Shown here: positions 32,340 to 41,709 of the stretch, piece by piece
How positions within the stretch are numbered: position 1 is the first letter of the stretch
Layout: each line of letters starts with the position of its first letter
DNA from: Novosphingobium sp.
GTDB taxonomy: Bacteria; Pseudomonadota; Alphaproteobacteria; Sphingomonadales; Sphingomonadaceae
Direction of reading: 5' to 3'
DNA length: 64,000 nucleotides
NCBI RefSeq assembly: GCF_039595395.1
Contig: NZ_JBCNLP010000001.1
Span: 682,001 to 746,000, forward strand
The notes under the pieces: model-generated
Seen by the model: only the letters and a program-made list of their open reading frames with translations
Database searches by the model: none
What the model was told of the DNA's origin: nothing
Made by a program: the position numbers and the translations under genes

Positions 32340-34658
32340 TTAGGCGGCGCGTGGTGTCCTGGAAGGGAACACCACGGTGACCAAATCTTTAAATTTCATC
32401 GGCCGCCCAAGATGATAGCCCTGGGCGATGTCGCAGCCGAGCTGGCGCAACAGATCCAGAGTGGCGCGATCTTCGATACCCTCGGCGATCACCCTGCGGT
32501 TAAGGCGATGGGCCAGGGCGATCGTCGATTCCACCATCAGCCGGTCATCGTCATCGGTGGTCAGATGGGTGACGAATTTGCGGTCGATCTTCACCTCGTC
32601 GCAGGGGAAGCTCTTGAGATAATCGAGGGTGGCATTGCCGGTACCATAATCGTCGATGGAAATCTGGATACCGGTCTCGGCCAATTGGGCCAGCGTGACA
32701 TTGGCCTTGTTGTTCTCGGTGATCTGGGCGGTTTCGGTGATTTCCAGAGTCAGGCTGGCCGCCGGGAAGCCGGTGGTGGCCAGCACGCCGGCGATTCGCG
32801 CCGGAAGATCGGGGTTGTCGAGCAGCGTGGCCGACAGATTGACGCTCAGGCGGAAACCGACCTGCTTGTCGACGATGCGCAGCATGTCGCTGGTGGCCCG
32901 CTCCAGCACATAGAGCGTCAGGCGCAGGATGCGGTTATGCGCTTCGGCGGCGCCCACGAAGGTCTCGGGCGAAATCGAGCCGCGCTCGGGATGCTGCCAG
33001 CGCACCAGGGCCTCGGCGCCGATGATGCGCAGATTGTCGATGGTGAACTGCGGCTGATAGGCCACCCAGATGTCGCCCTGGTCGAGCGCATTGTCCATTT
33101 CGCCCACCAGGCTGAGCTGCCAGCTGGTGTCGCCCTCGCTGTCCGACTGGTGGAAGCGCCAGAGCTGGTTGCGGCTGGCGGCGCGGTCGGCGGCCAGCAG
33201 GGCGCTGGCGATGCGGTTGCTGACGGTGCGCTCATACTCGTCGTCGAGGCCGAAGGAGACCTGCACGTCGATCTTGCGCGTGCCCAGAATCATCTGGGTC
33301 TCGATCAGGCGGGCCAGACCCTCGATATGGTCGGCCAGCTCGTCGGCGGGCAGGCGCGGGGCCAGCCAATAGAGGACATCCTCGGCCTGATAGAAGATAT
33401 TGCTCTGGCCCGGCAGCGACAGGCGGCGCACCAGCTCATTGACCAGATCGGTCTCGATCGCTTCGGAGAAGCTGGAGCAGATCGCGGCGTAATTGCGGAT
33501 ACGCATCGCCACCAGCGGCTTTTCATTGGCCTGAGGTGCCTCGCGCAGCGCTGACAGATTGGGCAGCAGCGTTCCGGCATGCAGGCGCTGGGCCCGGCTG
33601 ATCTCGCGCAGCATCATCGAGCGATAGGCGACGATGCCGAACAGCAGATAGGCCGGCAGAAAATCTGCGGTGATGAAATGCGCGTCGAAGATAAAGGGCA
33701 GGGCGAGCAGGACAATGGCCGCCCCCGAGGACACAGCGCCCACCGTTATGCGCTCGCGACAACGCAGCAACAGGATGGAGAAGGCCGTGGCAATGGCGAC
33801 GGCAAGGATCCAGCCCCAATTTTGCGGATTGCCCTCACGCAGGGTCTGGGCACCCACCGCGTGGAAATAGACGCCCGGATACCAGCCCTGACCGGCCATA
33901 CCATGCATGTCGGGCTGTCGTGGAGAAGTCCATCCGACAAGCACGTCCTTGCCGCGAATCTGATCGGCGGCAACGCGGCCCTCGGCCACATCGGCGAAGC
34001 TGACGGTGGGAATCGTGCGCATCTGGATCGACCAGTCGGGGCGATAATAGACGTCGGGCTTTCCGCTGCGCCCCGCGATCTGGGCGGAAGCAGAGGTGAC
34101 GATCTGACCGCTTACCCGGCTGGAGTAAGGGAATTCGACGGAGAGCGAAAAGGGCTTGATGCTGCCGTTGAGCAGGGCAACTTGTGAAAATTTGCGAAAA
34201 CCGGGCCAGGGCGTGATCGCGGTGGTCATGCCGGTCACGCTGTTCTTGCTGCCGATGGCGGCCATCGTCCCCAGCGACACCTTGCCCTCGCTGCGGCGCA
34301 GGGCATCGATCATCGCCTGATCGTCGGCGGGGGTCGAGACATCCGAATAGGTACGGTCGAAATAGATGTGGCGCGCGCCCATGGCGACAAGATTGTCGAT
34401 AAGCCTCGCATCGATCTTGCGCGAGAATTTGAAAGTGCCGAAATGCTGATACGTCTTTTCGTCCAGACCCACGACGACAATCCTGCCGTCGGCAGGCCGG
34501 GCGCGAATCATGTTACGCCCGCCGCGGAAGAGATCCTCCAGCGGTTCGGCCAGGGCGATCGCGCCGCAGCACACGGCGAGCAGAAGCGCCCAGAGCAGGA
34601 TGCTGGTTGGCGTGGCGCGACTCGATTTTTGCCGGCTTTTTGCCGTCAGAGCGATCAT
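32340..34658 (-). CDS. CHASE2 - degenerate GGDEF - EAL membrane protein
   Basis: 772 residues from the ATG at 34658 (AAGGGACAC before it); an upstream in-frame ATG adds eight residues. Membrane helix at about 20-40, then a periplasmic CHASE2 sensor (FRGGRNMIRARPADGRIVVVGLDEKT; DRTYSDVSTPADDQAMIDAL by its parts), then two or three membrane helices (about 285-355). The following GGDEF-like domain has lost its signature (DVLYWLAP where GGDEF is expected). The EAL domain is complete, with EAL at 549-551, SVNLSATLL, EITETAQI, DDYGTGNATL, KIDRKF and AEGIED. Most likely a c-di-GMP phosphodiesterase controlled by an extracytoplasmic signal. Confidence 0.92.
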   Translation of the reverse strand: MIALTAKSRQKSSRATPTSILLWALLLAVCCGAIALAEPLEDLFRGGRNMIRARPADGRIVVVGLDEKTYQHFGTFKFSRKIDARLIDNLVAMGARHIYFDRTYSDVSTPADDQAMIDALRRSEGKVSLGTMAAIGSKNSVTGMTTAITPWPGFRKFSQVALLNGSIKPFSLSVEFPYSSRVSGQIVTSASAQIAGRSGKPDVYYRPDWSIQMRTIPTVSFADVAEGRVAADQIRGKDVLVGWTSPRQPDMHGMAGQGWYPGVYFHAVGAQTLREGNPQNWGWILAVAIATAFSILLLRCRERITVGAVSSGAAIVLLALPFIFDAHFITADFLPAYLLFGIVAYRSMMLREISRAQRLHAGTLLPNLSALREAPQANEKPLVAMRIRNYAAICSSFSEAIETDLVNELVRRLSLPGQSNIFYQAEDVLYWLAPRLPADELADHIEGLARLIETQMILGTRKIDVQVSFGLDDEYERTVSNRIASALLAADRAASRNQLWRFHQSDSEGDTSWQLSLVGEMDNALDQGDIWVAYQPQFTIDNLRIIGAEALVRWQHPERGSISPETFVGAAEAHNRILRLTLYVLERATSDMLRIVDKQVGFRLSVNLSATLLDNPDLPARIAGVLATTGFPAASLTLEITETAQITENNKANVTLAQLAETGIQISIDDYGTGNATLDYLKSFPCDEVKIDRKFVTHLTTDDDDRLMVESTIALAHRLNRRVIAEGIEDRATLDLLRQLGCDIAQGYHLGRPMKFKDLVTVVFPSRTPRAA

Positions 34659-34975
34659 TCGGGTGTCCCTTTCGCACGCCAATCTGGTGTCCTGAGAATC
34701 GGATCAGACCGGTTTGCAGTGCCGTGCTTAAACAGGATTCGGTAAAACTCTCTTAACCGTGGTTGTTAGGGTGGCGGGGCAAGGCCGGTGTTAAGCGGGC
34801 GCGATCCTGCGCCATGCCTGTGAACGTTATGGTCATCGATCCGTTTTATGAGACAGTCTTGTGCGGGGCTTCTCATGGACCTTGTCAGGGCGGGTGCTGC
34901 GGCCCGCGACAAGGACGCGACGGCAGCCGTCACGGTGCAACCCATCCGGTGAACGCCGGTTTCAAGGGGAGTTGA
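34659..34975. other. Divergent intergenic region
   Basis: About 317 bases between the CHASE2-EAL gene and the PhyH-like gene. It must hold both promoters. CCTTGTC at 34880-34886 and GACAAGG at 34908-34914 form a seven-base inverted repeat with a 21-base gap. No gene is seen. Confidence 0.5.
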
Positions 34976-35983
34976 ATGCGCTTCGGGCACGGCGGGCTCG
35001 TCGGCTTCGGGTATCGACCCGAAGCGGGAGCCGACAGCTGGCTGGATCATCGGGACGCAGGGCATAACCCTGCCGATGGCCTCTTCGCGCGCCTGTCATA
35101 TTGGTTAAGGCTGAACATGGCCTATAACTATATCAACGGTTTAAGGAAATACTCCAACGAGCCCTCGTGGTTGCTGCGTATGGCGCGGCTCGAACGGCGC
35201 CTGTCCGATCCGCTGGGGTACCGGGCGGCGCTTTCGCCGCGGGCGCGGCGTTTCGCGGCCCGCGATTATCATGAGGAGACGGCGGTTCTGCCCATCCCTT
35301 TGCTGGGCGCGATGCGCGAGGCGCTGATGCGTCAGCACGCCTATCATGACCCGACGATTCCCGGCTGGACCTATCGCGGGCTGGTCGAGGCGGCGCCCTA
35401 TAGCGAGCTGCATATGCTGCCGCATGCGCTGTTGGGCAGCGATCTTTTTCTGGAAATCTGCACCAGCAGCGCGATCGTGGATTTTTGTCGCGAGGTGATG
35501 GGGCCGCGCGCGGCGGTAAGCTGGGGGCAGGCGTGGATCGGCAATCCGGGCTATCTCGAGTCGCCCAAATGGAAATGGCATCGCAACAATGACGAGCCCT
35601 TCAACGCCGTGCAGGTGCTGGTGCCGCTAGGCGATGTCCTCGGGGCGGAGGATGGGCCGATGCAGGTGCTGCCGGGCAGCGCGCAATGGCCCGAATGCCT
35701 CGAGCCGCGCCTCTATGCCGAGGATGAGGTCGAGGAGCTGTCACGCCAGCATCCGCCGCATGCGATGATGGGGCGGATGGGCGATGTGGCGTTTCTGAAG
35801 GGTTTTGCCCTGCATCGCCTGACGCCCGTGTTGCGGCGTCAGGCGATGCTGGCGATTCTGGTGTCGATCGGCCCGGCGCTCGGCAGCCCGACGATCCTGC
35901 GTCGCCCGCTGGCCGAGGTGCCGCCGCATCTGCGCGAGCGAATCGCGCGCAATCCTGCCTTTTTTCGCCGGCTGATCCGCTGA
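34976..35983 (+). CDS. Phytanoyl-CoA dioxygenase-like (PhyH fold) protein
   Basis: 335 residues; AAGGGGAG four bases before the ATG strongly supports this start. The double-stranded beta-helix core is recognisable from WKWHRNNDEPFNAVQVLVPLGDV and EDGPMQVLPGSAQWPE (about 199-245), with a distal histidine in FLKGFALHRLTPV. In Fe(II)/2-oxoglutarate enzymes of this fold the first motif is H-x-D; here His202 is followed by Arg-Asn, with Asp206 two further on, so the metal site may be altered. Function unknown: either a hydroxylase with a shifted ligand or a non-catalytic relative. Confidence 0.72.
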   Translation: MRFGHGGLVGFGYRPEAGADSWLDHRDAGHNPADGLFARLSYWLRLNMAYNYINGLRKYSNEPSWLLRMARLERRLSDPLGYRAALSPRARRFAARDYHEETAVLPIPLLGAMREALMRQHAYHDPTIPGWTYRGLVEAAPYSELHMLPHALLGSDLFLEICTSSAIVDFCREVMGPRAAVSWGQAWIGNPGYLESPKWKWHRNNDEPFNAVQVLVPLGDVLGAEDGPMQVLPGSAQWPECLEPRLYAEDEVEELSRQHPPHAMMGRMGDVAFLKGFALHRLTPVLRRQAMLAILVSIGPALGSPTILRRPLAEVPPHLRERIARNPAFFRRLIR

Positions 35984-36005
35984 CAGACCAGCCTGCGGCC
36001 ACGCA

Positions 36006-37271
36006 TCAGCGGTGATGGCCGGGCGGAATCGGCTGAACGACGGGATTGGAGACCATCACCGGCGCGGGAGGCGGCGGAGGGGCAGGCTCCTGAATGATCG
36101 GCGGGATCATCAGCGGGGGCAGGTCGGCCGGGGGCGTTGTCGTGGCCGGGGTGTCAGGCGCCGCCGAGGGGCCATAGGCTGCCTCTTCCGCCGTGATCGG
36201 GCGGGTGTCGATGCCGTGCAGCCCGTCGATCTCGGCCTGACGGCGCTGGAGATAGAAGCGGCGCATCGCGGCATAGGGATCGGGCGCATCGTGGAAGACG
36301 CGCAGTTGCGGATCGATCATCACACGGTCGTCCAGACCGCCAATGATCGTCACCGCCAGACCATAGGCAGGCCCGCGCAGCTCATCGGCATAGAGCGCGG
36401 GGAAGCCCACGCGGTCGATGGTGGTGCCGATCAGGTCGCGCAGCGTGGTGGGGCCGATCAGCGGCAGGAAGAAATAGGGCCCGTTGGGAATGCCATAGAA
36501 CGCCATGGCATCGGCGATGCCATTGGGGCGCCAGGGCAGATGGAAGGGCTTGCGCTTGGCCACGTCGAAAATGCCCGCGAGGCCGACGGTGCTGTTCAGC
36601 CCGAAGCGCCCGATGGTCTCGAACATCTTGCCGAATTTGTGCTCCAGCAGAAAGCCCACAGCCACCGAGGGCTCGCGCATGTTGTAGAGCACATTGTGGA
36701 AGCCCTGCCGCAGCGGCGAGGGCAGCGTCTTCTTGTAAGCCATGGCCGCCGGGCCCACCACGGCCTTGTCCGTCGCCTGAACCACGGCATAGGACTTCAT
36801 GTTGACGCCCTCCAGCGGATCGCCCGCCGGAGCCTTGCGCTCGCCGGACACCACGATGTCCTGCTGGCCGCTGCTGGCCGGATGGGTCGCGTGGGCGGTC
36901 GCCGGGTCCTGAATGATCGGCGGCATCATCAGCGGGGGCAGCGTGGCGGCGGTCGCCGGGCTGGCTGATGGTGCAGGGGTCGCTGGCTGTCCGAAGGCCG
37001 GTGTCGTGCTGTCGATGGCCTGAAGGGCGCCGAGCGGAGCATAGGTCAGAGTTGTGCCTGGCCCGTCGCTCGCGGCGCCGGGAGCGGCGGCGAGAGCAGG
37101 CGCGGCCCATGCGCCCAGCATGCCGACCGAGGCCAGCGCGGCCCCCTTCAGCCAGCGGTGAGGCAGGGCGGCCCGGCCGGGACGGGAGCCATGGTTGTCA
37201 CAGGCCTCCTTCGCAGGCGCGATATCTGCCCGCGATGGATATGGGGGACGTGCCCCGCCAGTGATGCTCAT
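36006..37271 (-). CDS. mlaA: MlaA (VacJ) family outer-membrane lipid-asymmetry protein with proline-rich arms
   Basis: 421 residues from the ATG at 37271. An N-terminal signal-like segment (ALASVGMLGAWAAPALAA) follows a basic stretch; I do not see a lipobox Cys, unlike E. coli MlaA. The MlaA core lies at about 165-345: GFHNVLYNMREP, FGLNSTVGLAGIFDVA, GPYFFLPLIGPTTLRDLIG and DRVGFPALYA. Proline-rich arms flank the core, each with a copy of PPLM(M/I)PPIIQ(D/E)PA. It should remove mislocalised phospholipid from the outer membrane together with an MlaFEDB transporter, not encoded here. Confidence 0.9.
   Translation of the reverse strand: MSITGGARPPYPSRADIAPAKEACDNHGSRPGRAALPHRWLKGAALASVGMLGAWAAPALAAAPGAASDGPGTTLTYAPLGALQAIDSTTPAFGQPATPAPSASPATAATLPPLMMPPIIQDPATAHATHPASSGQQDIVVSGERKAPAGDPLEGVNMKSYAVVQATDKAVVGPAAMAYKKTLPSPLRQGFHNVLYNMREPSVAVGFLLEHKFGKMFETIGRFGLNSTVGLAGIFDVAKRKPFHLPWRPNGIADAMAFYGIPNGPYFFLPLIGPTTLRDLIGTTIDRVGFPALYADELRGPAYGLAVTIIGGLDDRVMIDPQLRVFHDAPDPYAAMRRFYLQRRQAEIDGLHGIDTRPITAEEAAYGPSAAPDTPATTTPPADLPPLMIPPIIQEPAPPPPPAPVMVSNPVVQPIPPGHHR
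36088..36122. repeat. Direct repeat in mlaA, C-terminal copy
   Basis: A 35-base segment (TCCTGAATGATCGGCGG to the end CAGCGGGGGCAG) that recurs at 36907-36941 with one mismatch. The copies are 819 bases apart, an exact multiple of three, and encode PPLMIPPIIQEPA and PPLMMPPIIQDPA on either side of the MlaA core. Confidence 0.85.
36907..36941. repeat. Direct repeat in mlaA, N-terminal copy
   Basis: Partner of the segment at 36088-36122; same orientation, in the same reading frame, one mismatch. Confidence 0.85.
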
Positions 37272-37518
37272 GCCGAATGCTCCTGCCTGTGCCCTTGCCT
37301 GAAAACAAAGGTCGAATGTTCCCGATCCCGCATCTGTGCTCCAGATGCAAGGCTCGCTTTGCGCTGCGCCATAATTTCCGCAAGATTGGCGTTTGATGAA
37401 CCGCATCACTGGGACCGCCAGCAACCCTTGGGGCAGGCGCATACATTCGTATGCCGCTGGGCAGGCCAGACGCCTTGCCATAGAGTAACTCCATGACCAT
37501 CGATCGCGAGATGCCAGC

Positions 37519-39153
37519 ATGATCTCCCAGACCGTTTCGTCTTCCTCTTCGGATGCACGCCGGACCCCGTGGTGGCGCGGGGCGGCGATCTATCAAATCT
37601 ATCCGCGCAGTTTTCTGGACAGCAACGGGGATGGCGTGGGCGATCTTTCGGGGATCACGGCGCGGCTGGACTATGTGGCCTCTCTGGGCGTGGATGCGAT
37701 CTGGATCAGCCCTTTCTTCACCAGCCCGATGGCCGACTACGGCTATGACGTCGCCGATTACCGCGATGTCGATCCCATCTTCGGCACGCTGGCGGATTTC
37801 GATGCTCTGGTCGAAAAGGCGCATGATCTAGGGCTGAAGGTCACCATCGACATGGTCTTCGCCCACACCAGCGACAAGCACGACTGGTTTGCTCAAAGTC
37901 GGGCCGACAAGACGGGCGACAAGGTCGACTGGTACGTCTGGAAAGATGCCAACCCCGATGGCACCCCGCCCAACAACTGGCAGTCCGTCTTCGGCGGCCC
38001 GGCCTGGACCTGGGATGCGCGCCGCCAGCAGTATTACATGCATCAGTTCCTGAAAGAGCAGCCCCAGCTCAACGCCCACAATCCCGAGGTGCAGGCTGCC
38101 CTGCTCGATGCCCTGCGCTTCTGGCTGGACCGGGGCGTGGACGGCTTCCGGCTCGACGCGCTCAACCACTCGATGTTCGATCCGGCCTTCACCGACAACC
38201 CTCCCGCGCCCGAGGATGGACGCCCGCGCACCCGCCCCTTCGACTTCCAGCAGAAGGTCAACAGCCAGAACCACCCCGATGTGGTGCTGTTCGTCGAGAA
38301 GATCGCGGCACTCTGCGCGGACTATGGCGCCACCTTCACCGTCGCCGAAGTCGGCGGCGACGAAGCTGTGCCGCTGATGAAAGCCTACACCGCAGGCGAA
38401 AAGCGCCTGTCCTCCGCCTACAGCTTCGATTTCCTCTATGCCCCGGCGCTGACGGCCGAACTGGTGGTCGATGCTCTGGCACAATGGGGCGAGGCGCCCC
38501 CGGCAGACAGCCTGCCCGAAGGCTGGCCAAGCTGGGCCTTCGAGAACCACGATGCCCCCCGCCATATCTCGCGCTGGGTCGGCGAGGAGCACCGCCCCGC
38601 CTTCGCCCGCCTGACCGCCGCTTTGCTGGCGAGCCTGCGGGGCAACATCTTCCTCTATCAGGGGCAGGAACTGGGGCTGGAGCAGGATGACATCCCCTTC
38701 CACCTCCTCAAGGACCCCGAGGCCATCGCCAACTGGCCCCTGACGCTCAGCCGAGACGGCGTGCGCACTCCCATGCCCTGGGATGGCGAGCATTTTCACG
38801 CCGGCTTCACGCAAGGTGAGCCGTGGTTGCCGCTCTCGCCCACCAACATCGCCAAATCGGTGGCGGGGCAGGAGGTCGATCCCGACAGCCAGTTGCACTG
38901 GACGCGGGCCATGCTGGCTCTGCGTGAGCAATATCCTGCACTGAAGCTGGGGGTTCTGGAGGATGCGCAGGCCGATGGCGCGCTGCTGACCTTCACCCGC
39001 AGTCATGAGGGGCAGAGCATCGCCTGCGCCTTCAATCTTTCGGGCGAGGCCATCGCATACAAGGCGCCCAAGGGCAGCACTGTGCTGGCGGTGAGCGGTG
39101 CGACCGATGCCGGCCTGCCGCCTTATGCTGCGCTGTGGGTTCAACCGGGATGA
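37519..39153 (+). CDS. GH13 alpha-glucosidase (oligo-1,6-glucosidase type)
   Basis: 544 residues. (beta/alpha)8 alpha-amylase family barrel: AIYQIYPRSFLDSNGDGVGDL, VDAIWISPFFTSPMADYGYDV, TIDMVFAHTSDKHDWF, GVDGFRLDALNHS (nucleophile Asp), FTVAEVGGDE (acid/base Glu) and FENHDAPRHISRW (transition-state Asp). GH13 subfamily 23-like exo-acting alpha-glucosidases of alphaproteobacteria have this layout. It has no signal peptide, so it probably cleaves imported malto- or isomalto-oligosaccharides in the cytoplasm. Divergent from mlaA; a repeat follows. Confidence 0.93.
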   Translation: MISQTVSSSSSDARRTPWWRGAAIYQIYPRSFLDSNGDGVGDLSGITARLDYVASLGVDAIWISPFFTSPMADYGYDVADYRDVDPIFGTLADFDALVEKAHDLGLKVTIDMVFAHTSDKHDWFAQSRADKTGDKVDWYVWKDANPDGTPPNNWQSVFGGPAWTWDARRQQYYMHQFLKEQPQLNAHNPEVQAALLDALRFWLDRGVDGFRLDALNHSMFDPAFTDNPPAPEDGRPRTRPFDFQQKVNSQNHPDVVLFVEKIAALCADYGATFTVAEVGGDEAVPLMKAYTAGEKRLSSAYSFDFLYAPALTAELVVDALAQWGEAPPADSLPEGWPSWAFENHDAPRHISRWVGEEHRPAFARLTAALLASLRGNIFLYQGQELGLEQDDIPFHLLKDPEAIANWPLTLSRDGVRTPMPWDGEHFHAGFTQGEPWLPLSPTNIAKSVAGQEVDPDSQLHWTRAMLALREQYPALKLGVLEDAQADGALLTFTRSHEGQSIACAFNLSGEAIAYKAPKGSTVLAVSGATDAGLPPYAALWVQPG

Positions 39154-39159
39154 AGGAAG

Positions 39160-39387
39160 AGAGAATGCGAGGGCCATCGCCCTCGCGCTCCCTTGACTGT
39201 CGGCCTTGCGCCAAGGGTTCGGCCAAGGCGCTCAATTTGCCGCGCCGCAGGCATCATCCTGACAATTCCCTGCCTGCGGCGCTTACCCTTGCGCAGGTGG
39301 AGAGTTCCCGCACCACGATCGGGCATCACCACCCCATCGCCGGAAGACAAAATGGGAGCGCGAGGGGGTAACCCCCTCGCTTCCTTC
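39160..39387. repeat. 220-bp intergenic hairpin repeat, copy B
   Basis: Begins GAATGCGAGGGCCATCGCCCTCGCGCTCCC, a hairpin (key arms GCGAGGGC / GCCCTCGC), has the inner pair CGCCGCAGGCA / TGCCTGCGGCG, and ends GGGAGCGCGAGGG-GTAAC-CCCCTCGC, the mirror of the start. It fills the gap between the convergent GH13 and TadG-like genes and abuts the latter's stop, so it probably terminates both. Confidence 0.85.
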
Positions 39388-39389
39388 CC

Positions 39390-41075
39390 TTACTTGATCA
39401 GCTTCGCCGACTGCACAACCATCGCGAACAGCGTGTTCAGCGCTGTCGTCACGCTGCCATCGGTGGACACGGTCTGGAACAGATAGGTCCCGTCCGAGTT
39501 CTGGCTCGCGCAGGACTGCAACTGCTGCTGGATATAGGGCACATTGTTGGCCGCGAAATTGTTGAAGGTGGGGTTGGCGGTGTAGTTGATCGTAGCGGGC
39601 AGGTATTGCGTATAGAGGATGGCGATGCGCGTGCCGGTGGCCTTGATGGCGGTGCATTGTGCCAGATTGCCGGAGTTGAGCTGCCCCAGCCCGTCCGTGG
39701 CGTTGCTCTGCGCGCCATCGGTGACCAGCATCAGGACGCTTTGCGGCGAGGCGGGCGTTCCGGTCCCGGAGGTCGACGGCATGGTCGACTGCATCCAGTT
39801 GAACATGGACGTGAAATCGCTGTCCTTGTTGCTTGTGGGGATGGTGAGGCTGGTCCAGAAGCCGTTGGCGGCCAGCAGCGGGGCCTGCGCGCCAAGGTCC
39901 GGGAAGCTCAGGCTCTGCAGCGTGGAGACGTTGGTCATGGTGCCGAAGGGCGATGTCGCCAGCGGCGCCGGATTGCCGACGTTGAAGGTGAAGAACTGCA
40001 TCTTGTAGACCGGGGGCACACTGGCCGTGGCATATTGCTGCTGCACGCCATAGGCATATTGGATGACGCCCGCTGCGGCATTGCCTTCCTCATCGGTGCG
40101 CAGGGTGATGTTGGACTGGCCGGGGTTGACCGTGCTGTAATTGCGCGCCAGCCACCAGGTGTCGGGGAAATTCACGGTGACGGTGACGGGCAGCGTCTTG
40201 TTGGTGGGCACGTAGGAGAGCACCACCGGATTGACCAGCGGGCTGTAGCCCGAGCAATAGGTCGCCGTGCCGACGATATAGCCGCTGGTGCCCAGCTTGA
40301 CGCCGTTGTTATCATAGACGGTGCCGTCGCAGCCCACGCGGTAGAAGGGGATGGCGGCCGAGGTGTTGTTGTTCAGATAGATGGCGCGTGAACTGGCATC
40401 GACCACATAGGTGCCAGCGTTCCATTGCTGCATATTGTTGGAATGGCAGGCGAAATCGCAACCATCGACGCGGCCGTAATAGGTCTGCTCGCCCTTCCAG
40501 ATGGCGCCGCCGATCAGATTGTTGATGCCCGTGGTGGTGGTGGGCAGCAGCATCGAGGGCGAGGTGTCGAGCGCGATGTAGAAATTGATGCTGGGCGGCT
40601 GGGAGGCGCTGGCGCTGGCATTGCCGCCGATGGGCAGGGTGGGCACGCGCAGAATGCCGCTGAACACATTGGTGGAGGTGGCGGTGTAGACCAGCTTGGC
40701 GGTGCGCAGCGTGCCCAGGCTGCCGGTCTGGGTGCTGGTGATGGTGACGGTGCGGCTGACATTGCCAAGGCCCGAGAGGCCCGCGATCTGTTGGTCGAAC
40801 ATGGCCTGCGCGGCGAGTTTCGCGGTAGCGTCGGTCTGGTTCAGCATCTGGGGCACCACGGCGGCCAGCACGGCGGCATCGGCGGCGGTGTTCAGCTTGG
40901 TCTGCAGCTTTTGCGCGCGGCTGTAATCGATCCCGAAGCCCGTGGCGAAGATCAGCGGCACGATGATCAGCGCGGTGATCATCATCACATTACCTTTGCG
41001 GTCGGCGCGCAGCGCGCCGAGCAGGCGGCGCAGCCGGGCCATCAGCGCAAGGGGCGGGAAGGGTGGAAAGCTCAT
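39390..41075 (-). CDS. TadG-like pilus assembly protein with von Willebrand A region
   Basis: 561 residues. An N-terminal TadE/G-type segment (DRKGNVMMITALIIVPLIFATGFGIDYSRA) anchors it in the membrane at about 25-50; the ALNTAADAAVLAAV pattern follows (given as LNTAADAAVLA). A von Willebrand type A domain has the MIDAS start IALDTSPSMLLP (D-x-S-x-S) and later LMLVTDGAQS. It belongs to the Flp/Tad secretion family of extracellular proteins. Two TadE-like genes precede it, but no tadA, rcpA or cpaB is nearby. Confidence 0.9.
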   Translation of the reverse strand: MSFPPFPPLALMARLRRLLGALRADRKGNVMMITALIIVPLIFATGFGIDYSRAQKLQTKLNTAADAAVLAAVVPQMLNQTDATAKLAAQAMFDQQIAGLSGLGNVSRTVTITSTQTGSLGTLRTAKLVYTATSTNVFSGILRVPTLPIGGNASASASQPPSINFYIALDTSPSMLLPTTTTGINNLIGGAIWKGEQTYYGRVDGCDFACHSNNMQQWNAGTYVVDASSRAIYLNNNTSAAIPFYRVGCDGTVYDNNGVKLGTSGYIVGTATYCSGYSPLVNPVVLSYVPTNKTLPVTVTVNFPDTWWLARNYSTVNPGQSNITLRTDEEGNAAAGVIQYAYGVQQQYATASVPPVYKMQFFTFNVGNPAPLATSPFGTMTNVSTLQSLSFPDLGAQAPLLAANGFWTSLTIPTSNKDSDFTSMFNWMQSTMPSTSGTGTPASPQSVLMLVTDGAQSNATDGLGQLNSGNLAQCTAIKATGTRIAILYTQYLPATINYTANPTFNNFAANNVPYIQQQLQSCASQNSDGTYLFQTVSTDGSVTTALNTLFAMVVQSAKLIK

Positions 41076-41085
41076 GGCGCGCGAC

Positions 41086-41709
41086 CTATGGCAGGCGTGG
41101 GATCATATAGTCCTGGTCGCCAAGCGTCGTGGTCACGACGTTACCAAGACCGATTGCGGGCGTGTAGACAAAGCTGATCTGGCTGTAGAACAGATAGCCC
41201 CCGGCGGTGCCGACCTGCACCTTGGTGGCAGAGCTGGTGGTGTTGCCGCAGACGTTCGAGCCGTCGGGCGAGGTGGGCACCATCGGTGAGGTGATCATGT
41301 TGGCGGGGATCGACACCACGCTGCCCGCCGTCATGGAGGCGGTGCTGGCGGTGCCCGCGCTCTGCGCCTGGCTCCACACCACATAGGCATGGGTGGCGTC
41401 GCAGACGCGCAGCTCGGTGATCTGCAGCGTGGTGAGCGAGGCGGGCATCGGGGTCATCACCAATTGCGCCGAATTGAGATAGGTCGTCAGCGTCGCGGAG
41501 GTGACCGGCGAGGAGGGCGAGACATTGCGGCTGACCAGATCGGCCAGAGCGCGCGTCGCCACCGTGACCTTGCGTGCCGAGGCGATCATGTCGGCGCAGA
41601 CATAGCCGCCGATGAACAGCGTGAGCAGCAGGGGCAGCACGATCGCGAATTCGATCAGCGCGGTGCCCGACCGGTCGCGGAGGAGATGGCGTGACAGGCC
41701 GCTCAGCAT
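41086..41709 (-). CDS. TadE-like pseudopilin
   Basis: 207 residues from the ATG at 41709; longer upstream reading is antisense noise inside the neighbour. RDRSGTALIEFAIVLPLLLTLFIGGY at about 11-36 is the TadE signature (Gly-x-x-x-x-E-F before a membrane helix). The rest is a Ser/Thr-rich extracellular part with one Cys pair (RVCDAT; NVCGNT). It overlaps the preceding TadE-like gene by seven bases and is ten bases from the TadG-like gene, so the three form an operon. Confidence 0.88.
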   Translation of the reverse strand: MLSGLSRHLLRDRSGTALIEFAIVLPLLLTLFIGGYVCADMIASARKVTVATRALADLVSRNVSPSSPVTSATLTTYLNSAQLVMTPMPASLTTLQITELRVCDATHAYVVWSQAQSAGTASTASMTAGSVVSIPANMITSPMVPTSPDGSNVCGNTTSSATKVQVGTAGGYLFYSQISFVYTPAIGLGNVVTTTLGDQDYMIPRLP

